A stretch of 5,676 nt of DNA from Porphyromonadaceae bacterium UBA4702 (GTDB lineage Bacteria > Bacteroidota > Bacteroidia > Bacteroidales > Muribaculaceae). The position numbers were made by a program, and so were the translations under genes. This document shows positions 1 to 5,236 of the stretch, in pieces (within the stretch, counting starts at the first letter, position 1; each line of letters begins with the position of its first letter). The notes beneath the pieces are model-generated. The model did not search any database. It was not told the origin of the DNA and saw only the letters and a list, made by a program, of their open reading frames with translations. The stretch spans positions 1 through 5,676 of the forward strand of contig DHKE01000013.1 of assembly GCA_002404675.1 (NCBI GenBank), written 5' to 3'.

Positions 1-89
1 AAAAATCAGCAGATTGGGGTAGGCTGCTGAGGCTGTCAAACCTGATTGCCCTCAAAGAGAAGAACGTGCATTATCCCTTGGCTGAATAG
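1..89 (+). CDS. C-terminal tail of an unidentified protein (5' truncated)
   Basis: An open reading frame enters from the left edge (first whole codon at position 3) and ends at TAG 87-89, giving 28 residues that end in KEKNVHYPLAE. The other two plus frames hit stops within the first 30 bases. Composition is protein-like, with a leucine-rich amphipathic stretch (LLRLSNLIALKEKN) before the end. I do not recognise the family and assign no function. It lies 129 bp upstream of the E1-like gene on the same strand, so it could be the last gene of an upstream unit or part of the same transcript. The alternative is that the short open frame is chance. Moderate-to-low confidence. Confidence 0.45.
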   Translation, partial: KSADWGRLLRLSNLIALKEKNVHYPLAE

Positions 90-218
90 TTACGGTGGTT
101 GCAGAGCGGTGTCAGGACGGTCTTGCGCTGTATGCCGTCAAACAGCAGCGGTGTTGCGTATGCCGAGAAAAATGGGTAAATTCGCACCGCTTTTGGCAAT
201 CAAATCTGATGAGGCAAG
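90..218 (+). other. Intergenic gap with only weak signals
   Basis: The 129 bp between the truncated first gene and the E1-like gene hold no convincing hairpin-plus-T-run terminator and no RNA gene that I recognise. The frame of the upstream tail stays open past its TAG until TAA at 177-179, but the peptide has no recognisable character. Two short near-repeats (GTATGCCG, twice) are present and look unremarkable. Confidence 0.5.
153..184 (+). promoter_or_regulatory. Weak candidate Bacteroidetes-type promoter for the E1-like operon
   Basis: GTTG at 153-156 and TAAATTCG at 177-184 are separated by 20 nt. Each differs by one base from the Bacteroidetes consensus (TTTG at -33, TAnnTTTG at -7). Transcription would begin around 190, leaving a leader of roughly 30 nt before the ATG at 219. 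The match is imperfect, and read-through from the upstream gene is equally possible. Confidence 0.3.
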
Positions 219-932
219 ATGACTGAATTATCCAAGGAGCAACGGGTGCGTTACTCGCGCAATATCATGGTGGATGAGGTAGGCACGGAGGGGCAGAAAC
301 GGCTGCTCGCGTCGTCGGTTTTCGTGCTCGGGTGCGGCGCGCTCGGGTCGATAGCTGCGGCTTACCTCGCCGGTGCCGGCGTAGGGCGCATCATCGTGGC
401 GGACTTCGACACTGTTGACATTTCCAACCTGCAGCGGCAGCTGACGTTCAGCGAGTGTGACGCTGGGACGGACAAGGCCGGTGCGCTTGCGCGGCGGCTG
501 CGCGAGATAAATTCCGGCATCGAGGTGACTGCCGTTTCCGGTCTTGTCAACGCTGACATGGCTCGCGAACTTTTCCGTGGCAACGATTTCGTAATCGACG
601 CATCGGACAATCCTGACACCAAGTATATGATAGACACTGTCTGCGGCGAACTCTCGTTGCCTTACACCATAGCCGGCGTGCTGGCTATGCGCGGACAGGT
701 GATGACGCACGTCCCTGGCACGGCTGCGTATTCCGACTTCTTCCCTGAAAGTGCCGGCAGCGCATACACGCCGTGCAGCATCGGCGGCGTGCTCGGCCCG
801 TTGCCGGGCATCGTGGGGTCGATACAGGCTCTCGAGGCGATAAAATACTTGACGGGGACGGGGCAGCTGCTTACTGACAGGTTGCTCATGATAGATGGTG
901 AAACGATGAAATTTTCCGAGGTTGATATATGA
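219..932 (+). CDS. HesA/MoeB/ThiF-family E1-like adenylyltransferase, zinc-site-less
   Basis: 237-aa E1-like enzyme. Family members adenylate the C-terminal glycine of a ubiquitin-like sulfur carrier (ThiS, MoaD or similar) in the cytoplasm. Visible features are the nucleotide-binding loop GCGALGS (38-44), the acidic strand VADFD (60-64), the NLQRQ motif (70-74), K86 and the DASDN motif containing D130. R14, N70, R73, K86 and D130 fall at the same numbers as the known E. coli MoeB active-site residues. C186 in TPCSIGGVLGP is at the position of the ThiF cysteine that takes part in sulfur transfer. Both CxxC zinc pairs of MoeB/ThiF are absent: the first is replaced by AAYSDFF, and the protein stops before the second. 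Zinc-less ThiF homologues occur in Bacteroidetes, so it is probably active. No ThiS or MoaD gene is in view, so the carrier and pathway (thiamine, molybdopterin or other) cannot be named. The stop overlaps the next start. Confidence 0.9.
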   Translation: MTELSKEQRVRYSRNIMVDEVGTEGQKRLLASSVFVLGCGALGSIAAAYLAGAGVGRIIVADFDTVDISNLQRQLTFSECDAGTDKAGALARRLREINSGIEVTAVSGLVNADMARELFRGNDFVIDASDNPDTKYMIDTVCGELSLPYTIAGVLAMRGQVMTHVPGTAAYSDFFPESAGSAYTPCSIGGVLGPLPGIVGSIQALEAIKYLTGTGQLLTDRLLMIDGETMKFSEVDI

Positions 933-1681
933 AACAGGGTACAGCACTGCTGATTACAGCCGTTTTTGCGGTGTCTGGGATAGGGTGGAGCATACTGTTC
1001 AGCCACCTTGCCGACAGTGCGCGGCGCGAGATAGCCGGCGAACAGCAGCGGCTCGCGGCACTCACCGACAGCATCGCTATGCAGGACTCGCTGGCAAGAG
1101 CCGATTCGCTTGCCAAAAACATTGTCACCCCCGACCTCGCATTCCATGACCTGCACGGGCGTGTGCGAGATGTGTCGTTTGGCGAGGAGCGCATCTCCTT
1201 TGACCGCAACGGCGTGTGGACCAATCCGTCAAAGTATGTGTCGCGTTTCGGCAACTCGCTCTCGTTCACGCGCAACAAGTTGGGCAACATCATAGCCGGT
1301 TGCACTGCGGAGCGCGAGGGCGGCGTGCCGATAGAGAGCGTCGAGTATGACTGGAAGGACAACCGAGTCACAAAAGTCACCGCAGAGTGCTATGGAGGGG
1401 AATACCGTATAACATATAGGTATGACCACCACAACCGTCTGATTGAATCCACAACCGTAAGCCGTGACGATACGGGAGAGTCTGACGTTTCCACCACATA
1501 CACATACCTCAAGTTTGACAGCTACGGCAACTGGACAGAGCGCAATGCCCGCTCCGCCATACGCACTGTGCAGTATGACGGCTATTATGACGAGGACAAC
1601 GACACGTTTATCGACAATGACGAGCCGTTTTTGGACAGCAGCGAGGAGTTGCAGCGCCGTTCAATAACCTATTACAACTGA
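929..1681 (+). CDS. Membrane-anchored exported protein with YD-repeat-like segments
   Basis: 250-aa protein of unrecognised family. A single hydrophobic segment (about 5-24) with few charges before it serves as an uncleaved signal anchor; no lipobox cysteine follows, so the body is probably periplasmic. Residues about 26-65 are rich in A, L, R, D and Q and look like a coiled coil. The rest is beta-rich with loose repeats built on Y/F-D-x-x-x/G-N (YDHHNRLIES at 165-174, FDSYGNWTER at 196-205), a style shared with RHS/YD-repeat and other Bacteroidetes surface proteins. Residues 221-232 (DEDNDTFIDNDE) match an EF-hand-type calcium loop except for T in place of G at loop position 6. The start overlaps the E1-like stop by 4 bp (ATGA), implying translational coupling. 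Function unknown. Confidence 0.8.
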   Translation: MKQGTALLITAVFAVSGIGWSILFSHLADSARREIAGEQQRLAALTDSIAMQDSLARADSLAKNIVTPDLAFHDLHGRVRDVSFGEERISFDRNGVWTNPSKYVSRFGNSLSFTRNKLGNIIAGCTAEREGGVPIESVEYDWKDNRVTKVTAECYGGEYRITYRYDHHNRLIESTTVSRDDTGESDVSTTYTYLKFDSYGNWTERNARSAIRTVQYDGYYDEDNDTFIDNDEPFLDSSEELQRRSITYYN

Positions 1682-1688
1682 ACATCAT

Positions 1689-1898
1689 ATGGAGAACGCA
1701 GGCAATGAAAATACCAAGGGCTGGCTGGCGGGTCGCGCCGGAATCGGGCTTGTCATATTGATGGCGGTGGTGGGGGTGGCCTCGCTGGCGAGCATCTCAT
1801 ACTATATCGCCGACTATGTCGGTGCGCGTCACGAGCTGTCCGTGGCGCACCGGCAATGCACGGAGGCGGCAAGGGAACTCGAATACTCCAAAGACTAA
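1689..1898 (+). CDS. Small single-pass membrane protein, unknown function
   Basis: 69-aa protein with no recognised family. One strongly hydrophobic segment runs about residues 17-40 (GIGLVILMAVVGVASLASIS at its core). It is preceded by a short polar N-terminus with K10 and R16, predicting an N-in, C-out topology. The tail (about 44-69) is charged, probably helical, and contains one cysteine. It begins 7 bp after the preceding stop and ends 15 bp before the flavoprotein gene, so it is very likely cotranscribed with both. It shares a single-anchor architecture with the preceding gene, so the two could interact, but this is inferred from position only. It is short enough that spurious annotation is possible; the tight spacing and the clear membrane segment favour a real gene. 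Confidence 0.65.
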   Translation: MENAGNENTKGWLAGRAGIGLVILMAVVGVASLASISYYIADYVGARHELSVAHRQCTEAARELEYSKD

Positions 1899-1913
1899 TA
1901 ACACATACATATC

Positions 1914-2456
1914 ATGGCAAAGAAAGTATTGATACTGTCCGGCAGCCCACGTCACGGCGGCAATTCCGACACTCTCTGCGACCGCTTCATGCAGGGCGCG
2001 AAGGAAGCCGGCAACGAGGTGGAGAAGGTGTTTGTCTCCGACCTGAAAATAGGGTATTGCTGCGCATGCTACCACTGCCAGCGCAACGGCGGCGAGTGCT
2101 GCAAGAAGGACGACATGCGGACGCTCATGCCCAAAATTCTCGAGGCTGACGTGATGGTATTCTCGTCGCCCGTCTACATGTACTCCATATCTGCGCAGCT
2201 GAAGACGGTGTTCGACCGCATGATGGCGCAGTATGAGGCGATACGCGACAAGGAACTGTACTATATCATGACAGCAGCGGAGGACGCTCCCGACACAATG
2301 GACACGACATTGGCCTGTATGCGCGGCATGGCGGCGTGCATCCCCGGCTCGCGCGAATTGGGCGTAATATACGGCAAAGGCGTGTACATGAAGGGCGAGG
2401 TGCTCGACACCCCGGCATACAACGAGGCATACGAGGTGGGCAAGACCGTCAAGTGA
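1914..2456 (+). CDS. Flavodoxin-fold NAD(P)H-dependent FMN reductase with four-cysteine motif
   Basis: 180-aa cytoplasmic flavoprotein of the NADPH-dependent FMN reductase / iron-sulfur flavoprotein group. The N-terminal strand and phosphate loop (VLILSGSPRHGGNS, 5-18) should bind the FMN phosphate. SSPVYMYSISAQLKTVFDR (84-102) is the second characteristic FMN-binding segment. Between them C49, C52, C55 and C62 form CX2CX2CX6C, followed by C63 and the usual DDM (66-68). The spacing fits the compact CX2CX2CX4-7C motif that holds a 4Fe-4S cluster in the archaeal flavoprotein Isf, so an electron-transfer role is plausible. The natural substrate cannot be read from sequence; members reduce flavins, quinones, azo or nitro compounds. 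It is the last gene of the plus-strand cluster, and a strong hairpin follows 25 bp after its stop. Confidence 0.88.
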   Translation: MAKKVLILSGSPRHGGNSDTLCDRFMQGAKEAGNEVEKVFVSDLKIGYCCACYHCQRNGGECCKKDDMRTLMPKILEADVMVFSSPVYMYSISAQLKTVFDRMMAQYEAIRDKELYYIMTAAEDAPDTMDTTLACMRGMAACIPGSRELGVIYGKGVYMKGEVLDTPAYNEAYEVGKTVK

Positions 2457-2481
2457 CACGCCGCATTGAACACGAAACTAA

Positions 2482-2522
2482 GCAAAAGAGATATGGGGCA
2501 AATCGCCCCATATCTCTTTTGC
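2482..2522. terminator. Bidirectional intrinsic terminator between convergent genes
   Basis: A perfect 18-bp inverted repeat (GCAAAAGAGATATGGGGC and its complement) surrounds the 5-nt loop AAATC. Four A on the left arm and four T on the right give an A-tract/U-tract hairpin when read from either strand. It lies 25 bp after the flavoprotein stop and 80 bp beyond the stop of the minus-strand LRR gene, so it can end transcripts from both sides. The U run is short and largely within the stem. Confidence 0.85.
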
Positions 2523-2602
2523 AATATACCCGGCATAGTATGTGCCCGGCACGCAGTGTCCCTGCCGTGACAGCCCAATTATTGCGAGGTGAGGCGTTGT
2601 AG

Positions 2603-3853
2603 TCAGACGGCAACCTTGACAGCCTTGCCGCCGAGGCGCACCATATATATGCCGTGAGCCAGTCCGCTTACAGTTGTGGCGGCGCCACGGTATACGCAAT
2701 TGCCGGCAATATTGTAGACCTCAATGAGGGAAGCGTCGCCGCAGCCGTCGATGATTATCGTGCCGCCAACGGCTCTTGCCGTAATGTTGTCAGCCTCGCT
2801 TTCGGCTATGCCGGCACTTGATTCAATTATGTTCTTGAAGTCCATCCAGCCACCCGTCATCTCGTAGTCGGTTTTGCTGCCGACCGGGACAATCAGTGAC
2901 CCATCTTTTGTAGTGCCGGTTGAGAAATAGGCTCGGCATACCGGCGGCTCGTAGGTGTTGCAGCTTACGACACGCAGCGCATTGCAGCCGTCAAAGGCGT
3001 AGCTGTCAATCTTTTTGAGGTTCCACGACAGCGAGACGGAGATGAGGAAGTTGTTCCTCATAATAGAAAACGGACGTATGACTTCGACCGATGCCGGCAC
3101 TTTGAATTCACCTTCGCCTTTACCCATAGGGTAGAACACCAGTTCGGTTACATCCTTAGTGTACAGCACATTGTCGAGCGCGCACAAATGAGGGTTGGTT
3201 GATGATACCTGAATATTTGCCAGTGAGTTGCAATTGTCAAATGCCCAAGCGCCAACCGATTCCAATGAGTCGCCGATAGTCAATGACTCCAGCGAGGTGC
3301 AGCCGTAGAAGGCATTGTCATTGATTGTCCGGACAGAATCGGGCAGCTTTATGCTCGTGAAGGGACAGTCGGCGAAAGCCCAGTCGCCGATATATGCCGG
3401 CCCGTTGGCGATTTCGACCTCTTTGAGTGTCTCGCAGCCGCTGAATAGAGATCGTTCTATGGCTGTCAGCCCACTGCCGAGTTTCACCTTCTTCAGCGAG
3501 GTGCAGCTGGCAAACGCTTCCTCCCCGACAGAGGCGACGTTTTTCCCTATTGTCAGTGTCTCGATGTTTTCTGCGTGAGAGAAAGCCTTGCCGTTGATTT
3601 CGACGACTGTGAACTCTTCCTCCTCCGCGCCCTCGACGGGACGTGCATATTTCACCTTGTCAATGACCAAGTCTGCGGGCAGCTGTGACTTGTTATTGAC
3701 TGATGTGATCATGACAGTGCGGTCGGCTTCGGAGACAACTTCATAGAAAATGTTGTCAACGGAAAATGACGTGCCTTCAGGCAGCGCGGCTGCCGGCAGC
3801 GCTGCAAGGGCAAGAACCCCTGCAATGGCAATGTTGCGTAAATGTATTCTCAT
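2603..3853 (-). CDS. Secreted BspA-like leucine-rich-repeat (LRR_5) protein with C-terminal sorting-like domain
   Basis: 416-aa secreted or surface protein. The ATG at 3853 starts a classic signal peptide (MRIHLRN, hydrophobic to about residue 20, likely cleavage near AAA-LP at 22-24). The open frame extends 82 codons further upstream to 4099, but this would bury the signal peptide and run through the promoter. Residues about 82-300 hold seven to eight repeats of about 23 residues with the core AFxxCxSL (for example 113-120, 181-188, 205-211), the LRR_5/BspA pattern of host- or matrix-binding proteins. Residues about 215-245 interrupt the series with an inserted hairpin. The segment 321-344 (IVPVGSKTDY...WMDFKNI) is the usual end cap of these arrays. 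Residues 357-416 form a small beta-sandwich-like tail ending GIYMVRLGGKAVKVAV, resembling type-A sorting domains of the type IX secretion system. The gene is monocistronic, divergent from bioB and convergent with the flavoprotein operon. Its ligand is unknown. Confidence 0.9.
   Translation of the reverse strand: MRIHLRNIAIAGVLALAALPAAALPEGTSFSVDNIFYEVVSEADRTVMITSVNNKSQLPADLVIDKVKYARPVEGAEEEEFTVVEINGKAFSHAENIETLTIGKNVASVGEEAFASCTSLKKVKLGSGLTAIERSLFSGCETLKEVEIANGPAYIGDWAFADCPFTSIKLPDSVRTINDNAFYGCTSLESLTIGDSLESVGAWAFDNCNSLANIQVSSTNPHLCALDNVLYTKDVTELVFYPMGKGEGEFKVPASVEVIRPFSIMRNNFLISVSLSWNLKKIDSYAFDGCNALRVVSCNTYEPPVCRAYFSTGTTKDGSLIVPVGSKTDYEMTGGWMDFKNIIESSAGIAESEADNITARAVGGTIIIDGCGDASLIEVYNIAGNCVYRGAATTVSGLAHGIYMVRLGGKAVKVAV
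2954..3610 (-). repeat. Leucine-rich repeat array (LRR_5) within the secreted protein
   Basis: This part of the gene encodes about seven to eight imperfect units of 22-23 residues with the core A-F-x-x-C-x-S-L and a following beta-strand. Units are diverged at the DNA level, so recent slippage expansion is not evident. One interruption corresponds to residues about 215-250. Confidence 0.8.
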
Positions 3854-3896
3854 AAACGTGGTTTTTTGAGTGTTAGTCGTTATTCGATTTTGTTTG

Positions 3897-3904
3897 CAAA
3901 AATA
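3897..3904 (-). promoter_or_regulatory. -7 box of the LRR-protein gene
   Basis: On the minus strand the sequence reads TATTTTTG, an exact match to the Bacteroidetes -7 consensus TAnnTTTG. Transcription would start near 3890, giving a leader of about 35-40 nt before the ATG at 3853. No TTTG lies at the expected -33 distance. That region instead overlaps the first copy of a repeated TGTTGTATT motif, which suggests an activator-dependent promoter. Confidence 0.6.
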
Positions 3905-3923
3905 GCCATGCGACGCGCTATTT

Positions 3924-3990
3924 CTGTTGTATTTGCTGTTGTATTTTTCGCAAAATGCAGAAATACAACGCGAAACCGGATAATACAACA
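3924..3990. repeat. Four-copy TGTTGTATT array (two direct, two inverted) upstream of the LRR promoter
   Basis: CTGTTGTATTT occurs at 3924-3934 and again at 3936-3946, an exact 11-mer with a 12-bp period. The complementary forms AAATACAAC (3961-3969) and AATACAACA (3982-3990) follow. Copies 2 and 3 can pair as a 9-bp stem with a 14-nt loop, and copies 1 and 4 can pair around them. The array starts 19 bp upstream of the -7 box of the LRR gene, where a transcription activator or repressor would bind. No regulator is identified. Confidence 0.6.
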
Positions 3991-4001
3991 AATAGTGCGG
4001 C

Positions 4002-4115
4002 GCATCGGCGATGCTGCGGCGTGTTTTCGCTATGTCCGAAGCCTCGCAGTGAGGCGGCTTGCAAGCGAGGTGCGTGACGCGCAAGCGCTGTGCCGGCACA
4101 GCGTGGGCAGCTGCC
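4002..4115. repeat. GC-rich cluster of five palindromes, possible REP-like element
   Basis: Five self-complementary elements lie within 114 bp. They are GCATC-GGC-GATGC (4002-4014), GCCTC-GCAGT-GAGGC (4041-4055), GCTTGCAAGC (4057-4066), the perfect 18-bp palindrome CGCTGTGCCGGCACAGCG (4086-4103) and GGCAGCTGCC (4106-4115). A sixth pairing, CCTCGC 4042-4047 with GCGAGG 4065-4070, competes with two of these. TGCGGCG flanks the first as a direct repeat (3996-4002, 4015-4021). The density suits a repetitive extragenic palindromic element or a structured RNA, but no second copy is present in the window to prove a repeat family. Confidence 0.5.
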
Positions 4116-4127
4116 GGGGCTGTATAT

Positions 4128-4158
4128 TTTGGTGTTCGGCTGATTATTTGTAACTTTG
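4128..4158 (+). promoter_or_regulatory. bioB promoter, near-perfect Bacteroidetes consensus
   Basis: TTTG at 4128-4131, a 19-nt spacer and TAACTTTG at 4151-4158 match the Bacteroidetes sigma-70-type consensus (TTTG, 19-21 nt, TAnnTTTG) exactly. Transcription should begin about 4163-4166. The in-frame TTG at 4156 lies inside the -7 box and cannot be the start codon of this transcript. Confidence 0.8.
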
Positions 4159-4163
4159 TACAA
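4148..4163. promoter_or_regulatory. Candidate operator overlapping the bioB -7 box and start site
   Basis: TTGTA (4148-4152) and TACAA (4159-4163) form an inverted repeat 6 nt apart, and TTGTACAA (4156-4163) is itself a perfect 8-bp palindrome. A protein bound here would block the promoter. BirA-type biotin operators have TTGTnnAC-like half-sites, but with a much longer spacer, so this is only a suggestion. Confidence 0.25.
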
Positions 4164-4170
4164 CCAAGAA

Positions 4171-5142
4171 ATGAAGAAGACGATGACTTTGAAAGATTTG
4201 GAATCGAAAGTCCTGGCTGGCGGTGTCCTCACTCGCGAGGAAGCAGAATATCTGGCTGCATATCCCGACCTCGACGCGCTGTGTGACGCAGCCGAGCGCA
4301 TCAAGCGCAAGTTTGTAGGAGATCTCGTAGATTCATGCTCCATAGTGAATGCCCGCAGCGGGCTTTGCGGCGAGGACTGCAAGTGGTGCGCCCAGTCGCG
4401 CCATTATTCTACGGGTTGCGAACAGTACCCGATGATAGGCGAGGAGGAGATGATGAAGGCTGCACGCGCCAACGAGCGTGAGGGAATACTCCGTTTTTCG
4501 CTCGTAACGAGCGGCCGCAGCGTGTCCAAGGAGGACATGAAGGAGTTCTGCCGTATGATACGCCGCCTTGCCAGCGAGACATCGCTGTACCTCTGCGCCT
4601 CGATGGGGCTGCTCGACAAAGAGCGTATGCAGATGCTTGCGGATGCCGGCATAAAGCGTTACCACTGCAACATGGAGACATCGTCCAAGGTGTTCCGCCG
4701 CTTGTGCAGCACGCACACGCCAGAAGACAAGCTCAACACCATTCGCGCAGCACGCGAGTGCGGCATGGCAGTATGCTCCGGTGGCATCATCGGCATGGGC
4801 GAGGACATGAATGACCGCATAGATTTCGCGTTTGAGCTTGCACAGCTCGATGTCGATTCAGTGCCTATCAACATACTCAACCCGATACCCGGAACGCCGC
4901 TTGCAGACCAGCCGCTGATTTCAGAGGAAGACGTAATCCGCACTGTGGCTGTGTTCCGTTTCATACTGCCGCGCAAGTCAATCCGCTTTGCCGGCGGGCG
5001 TATGCGGTTGAGCCACAAGTCGATGCTTCGCATCATGACAGGCGGCATGAACGGCGTGCTGATGGGCGATATGCTCACTACGGTCAGCAATACGATAGCC
5101 GACGACCGCAAGCTGTTTGACGAGGCGAAAATGGAGTTTTGA
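4171..5142 (+). CDS. bioB: Biotin synthase (radical SAM)
   Basis: 323-aa cytoplasmic radical SAM enzyme that inserts sulfur into dethiobiotin, the last step of biotin synthesis. The radical SAM motif CGEDCKWC gives C66, C70 and C73 as the 4Fe-4S ligands. Other BioB signatures are YHCNMETS (164-171), VCSGGIIGMGE (201-211), SVPINILNPIPGTPLAD (230-246) and IRFAGGR (271-277). Aligned by eye to E. coli BioB, the 2Fe-2S ligands C128, C188 and R260 correspond to C142, C202 and R272, but the C97 position is S110. Extra cysteines occur at C83 and C166, so the auxiliary cluster may differ from the aerobic type. The TTG at 4156 lies within the promoter; ATG 4171 is the first start in the transcript, and ATG 4183 (MTLKDL) fits the family N-terminus about as well or better. 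No other biotin genes adjoin it. Confidence 0.95.
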   Translation: MKKTMTLKDLESKVLAGGVLTREEAEYLAAYPDLDALCDAAERIKRKFVGDLVDSCSIVNARSGLCGEDCKWCAQSRHYSTGCEQYPMIGEEEMMKAARANEREGILRFSLVTSGRSVSKEDMKEFCRMIRRLASETSLYLCASMGLLDKERMQMLADAGIKRYHCNMETSSKVFRRLCSTHTPEDKLNTIRAARECGMAVCSGGIIGMGEDMNDRIDFAFELAQLDVDSVPINILNPIPGTPLADQPLISEEDVIRTVAVFRFILPRKSIRFAGGRMRLSHKSMLRIMTGGMNGVLMGDMLTTVSNTIADDRKLFDEAKMEF

Positions 5143-5236
5143 CCTGGGCTGTCGAGCCACGGTTATTTGACACAACGCGCTGCATCCAGCTGCTCTCAAG
5201 CCGCGCAGCGACAACATAACGACTAATACAACAAGG

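Larger units (their letters stand above)
3854..4170. other. 317-bp divergent intergenic region between the LRR gene and bioB
   Basis: No gene is supported here; open frames crossing it are extensions or shadows of the flanking genes. It has two halves. The AT-rich left half (3854-3995) holds the LRR-gene leader, its -7 box and the TGTTGTATT array. The GC-rich middle (about 3996-4120) is packed with short palindromes. The right end (4121-4170) holds the bioB promoter. If both promoter assignments are right, the GC-rich block lies outside both leaders. Confidence 0.7.

Noticed and set aside
228..947. Long antisense open frame (239 codons) opposite the E1-like gene
   Set aside because: It has no domain character, is rich in H, R and A as expected for antisense shadows of GC-biased codons, and lies entirely over a well-supported conserved gene.
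1797..2459. Antisense open frame (220 codons) opposite the small membrane protein and flavoprotein genes
   Set aside because: It is rich in H, V and C with no recognisable motif and covers a clear flavoprotein gene, so it is a shadow.
2523..2602. Possible small element in the gap between the terminator and the LRR stop
   Set aside because: It has only a short direct repeat (CCCGGCA, twice) and no coding potential or stable structure worth reporting.
3924..3990. CRISPR-like array
   Set aside because: The repeats are only 9-11 bp, change orientation, and are separated by 1, 14 and 12 bp, so there are no spacers of CRISPR size.
3854..4099. 82-codon upstream extension of the LRR protein to an ATG at 4099
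   Set aside because: It would bury a textbook signal peptide that starts at 3853, cross the -7 box and the repeat array, and encode low-quality sequence rich in R, C and K.
4156..4170. TTG at 4156 as the bioB start
   Set aside because: The codon lies inside the TAACTTTG promoter box, upstream of the expected transcription start, and ATG codons follow at 4171 and 4183.
3918..4382. 154-codon minus-strand open frame across the intergenic region and the 5' end of bioB
   Set aside because: It is antisense to bioB, includes the palindrome cluster, and shows no protein-like pattern.
5143..5236. Terminator or promoter between bioB and the glycosyltransferase
   Set aside because: The only hairpin (GGCT-GTCG-AGCC, 4-bp stem) is weak and lacks a T run, and no TAnnTTTG box is present; TATTTG near 5163 lacks the required spacing.
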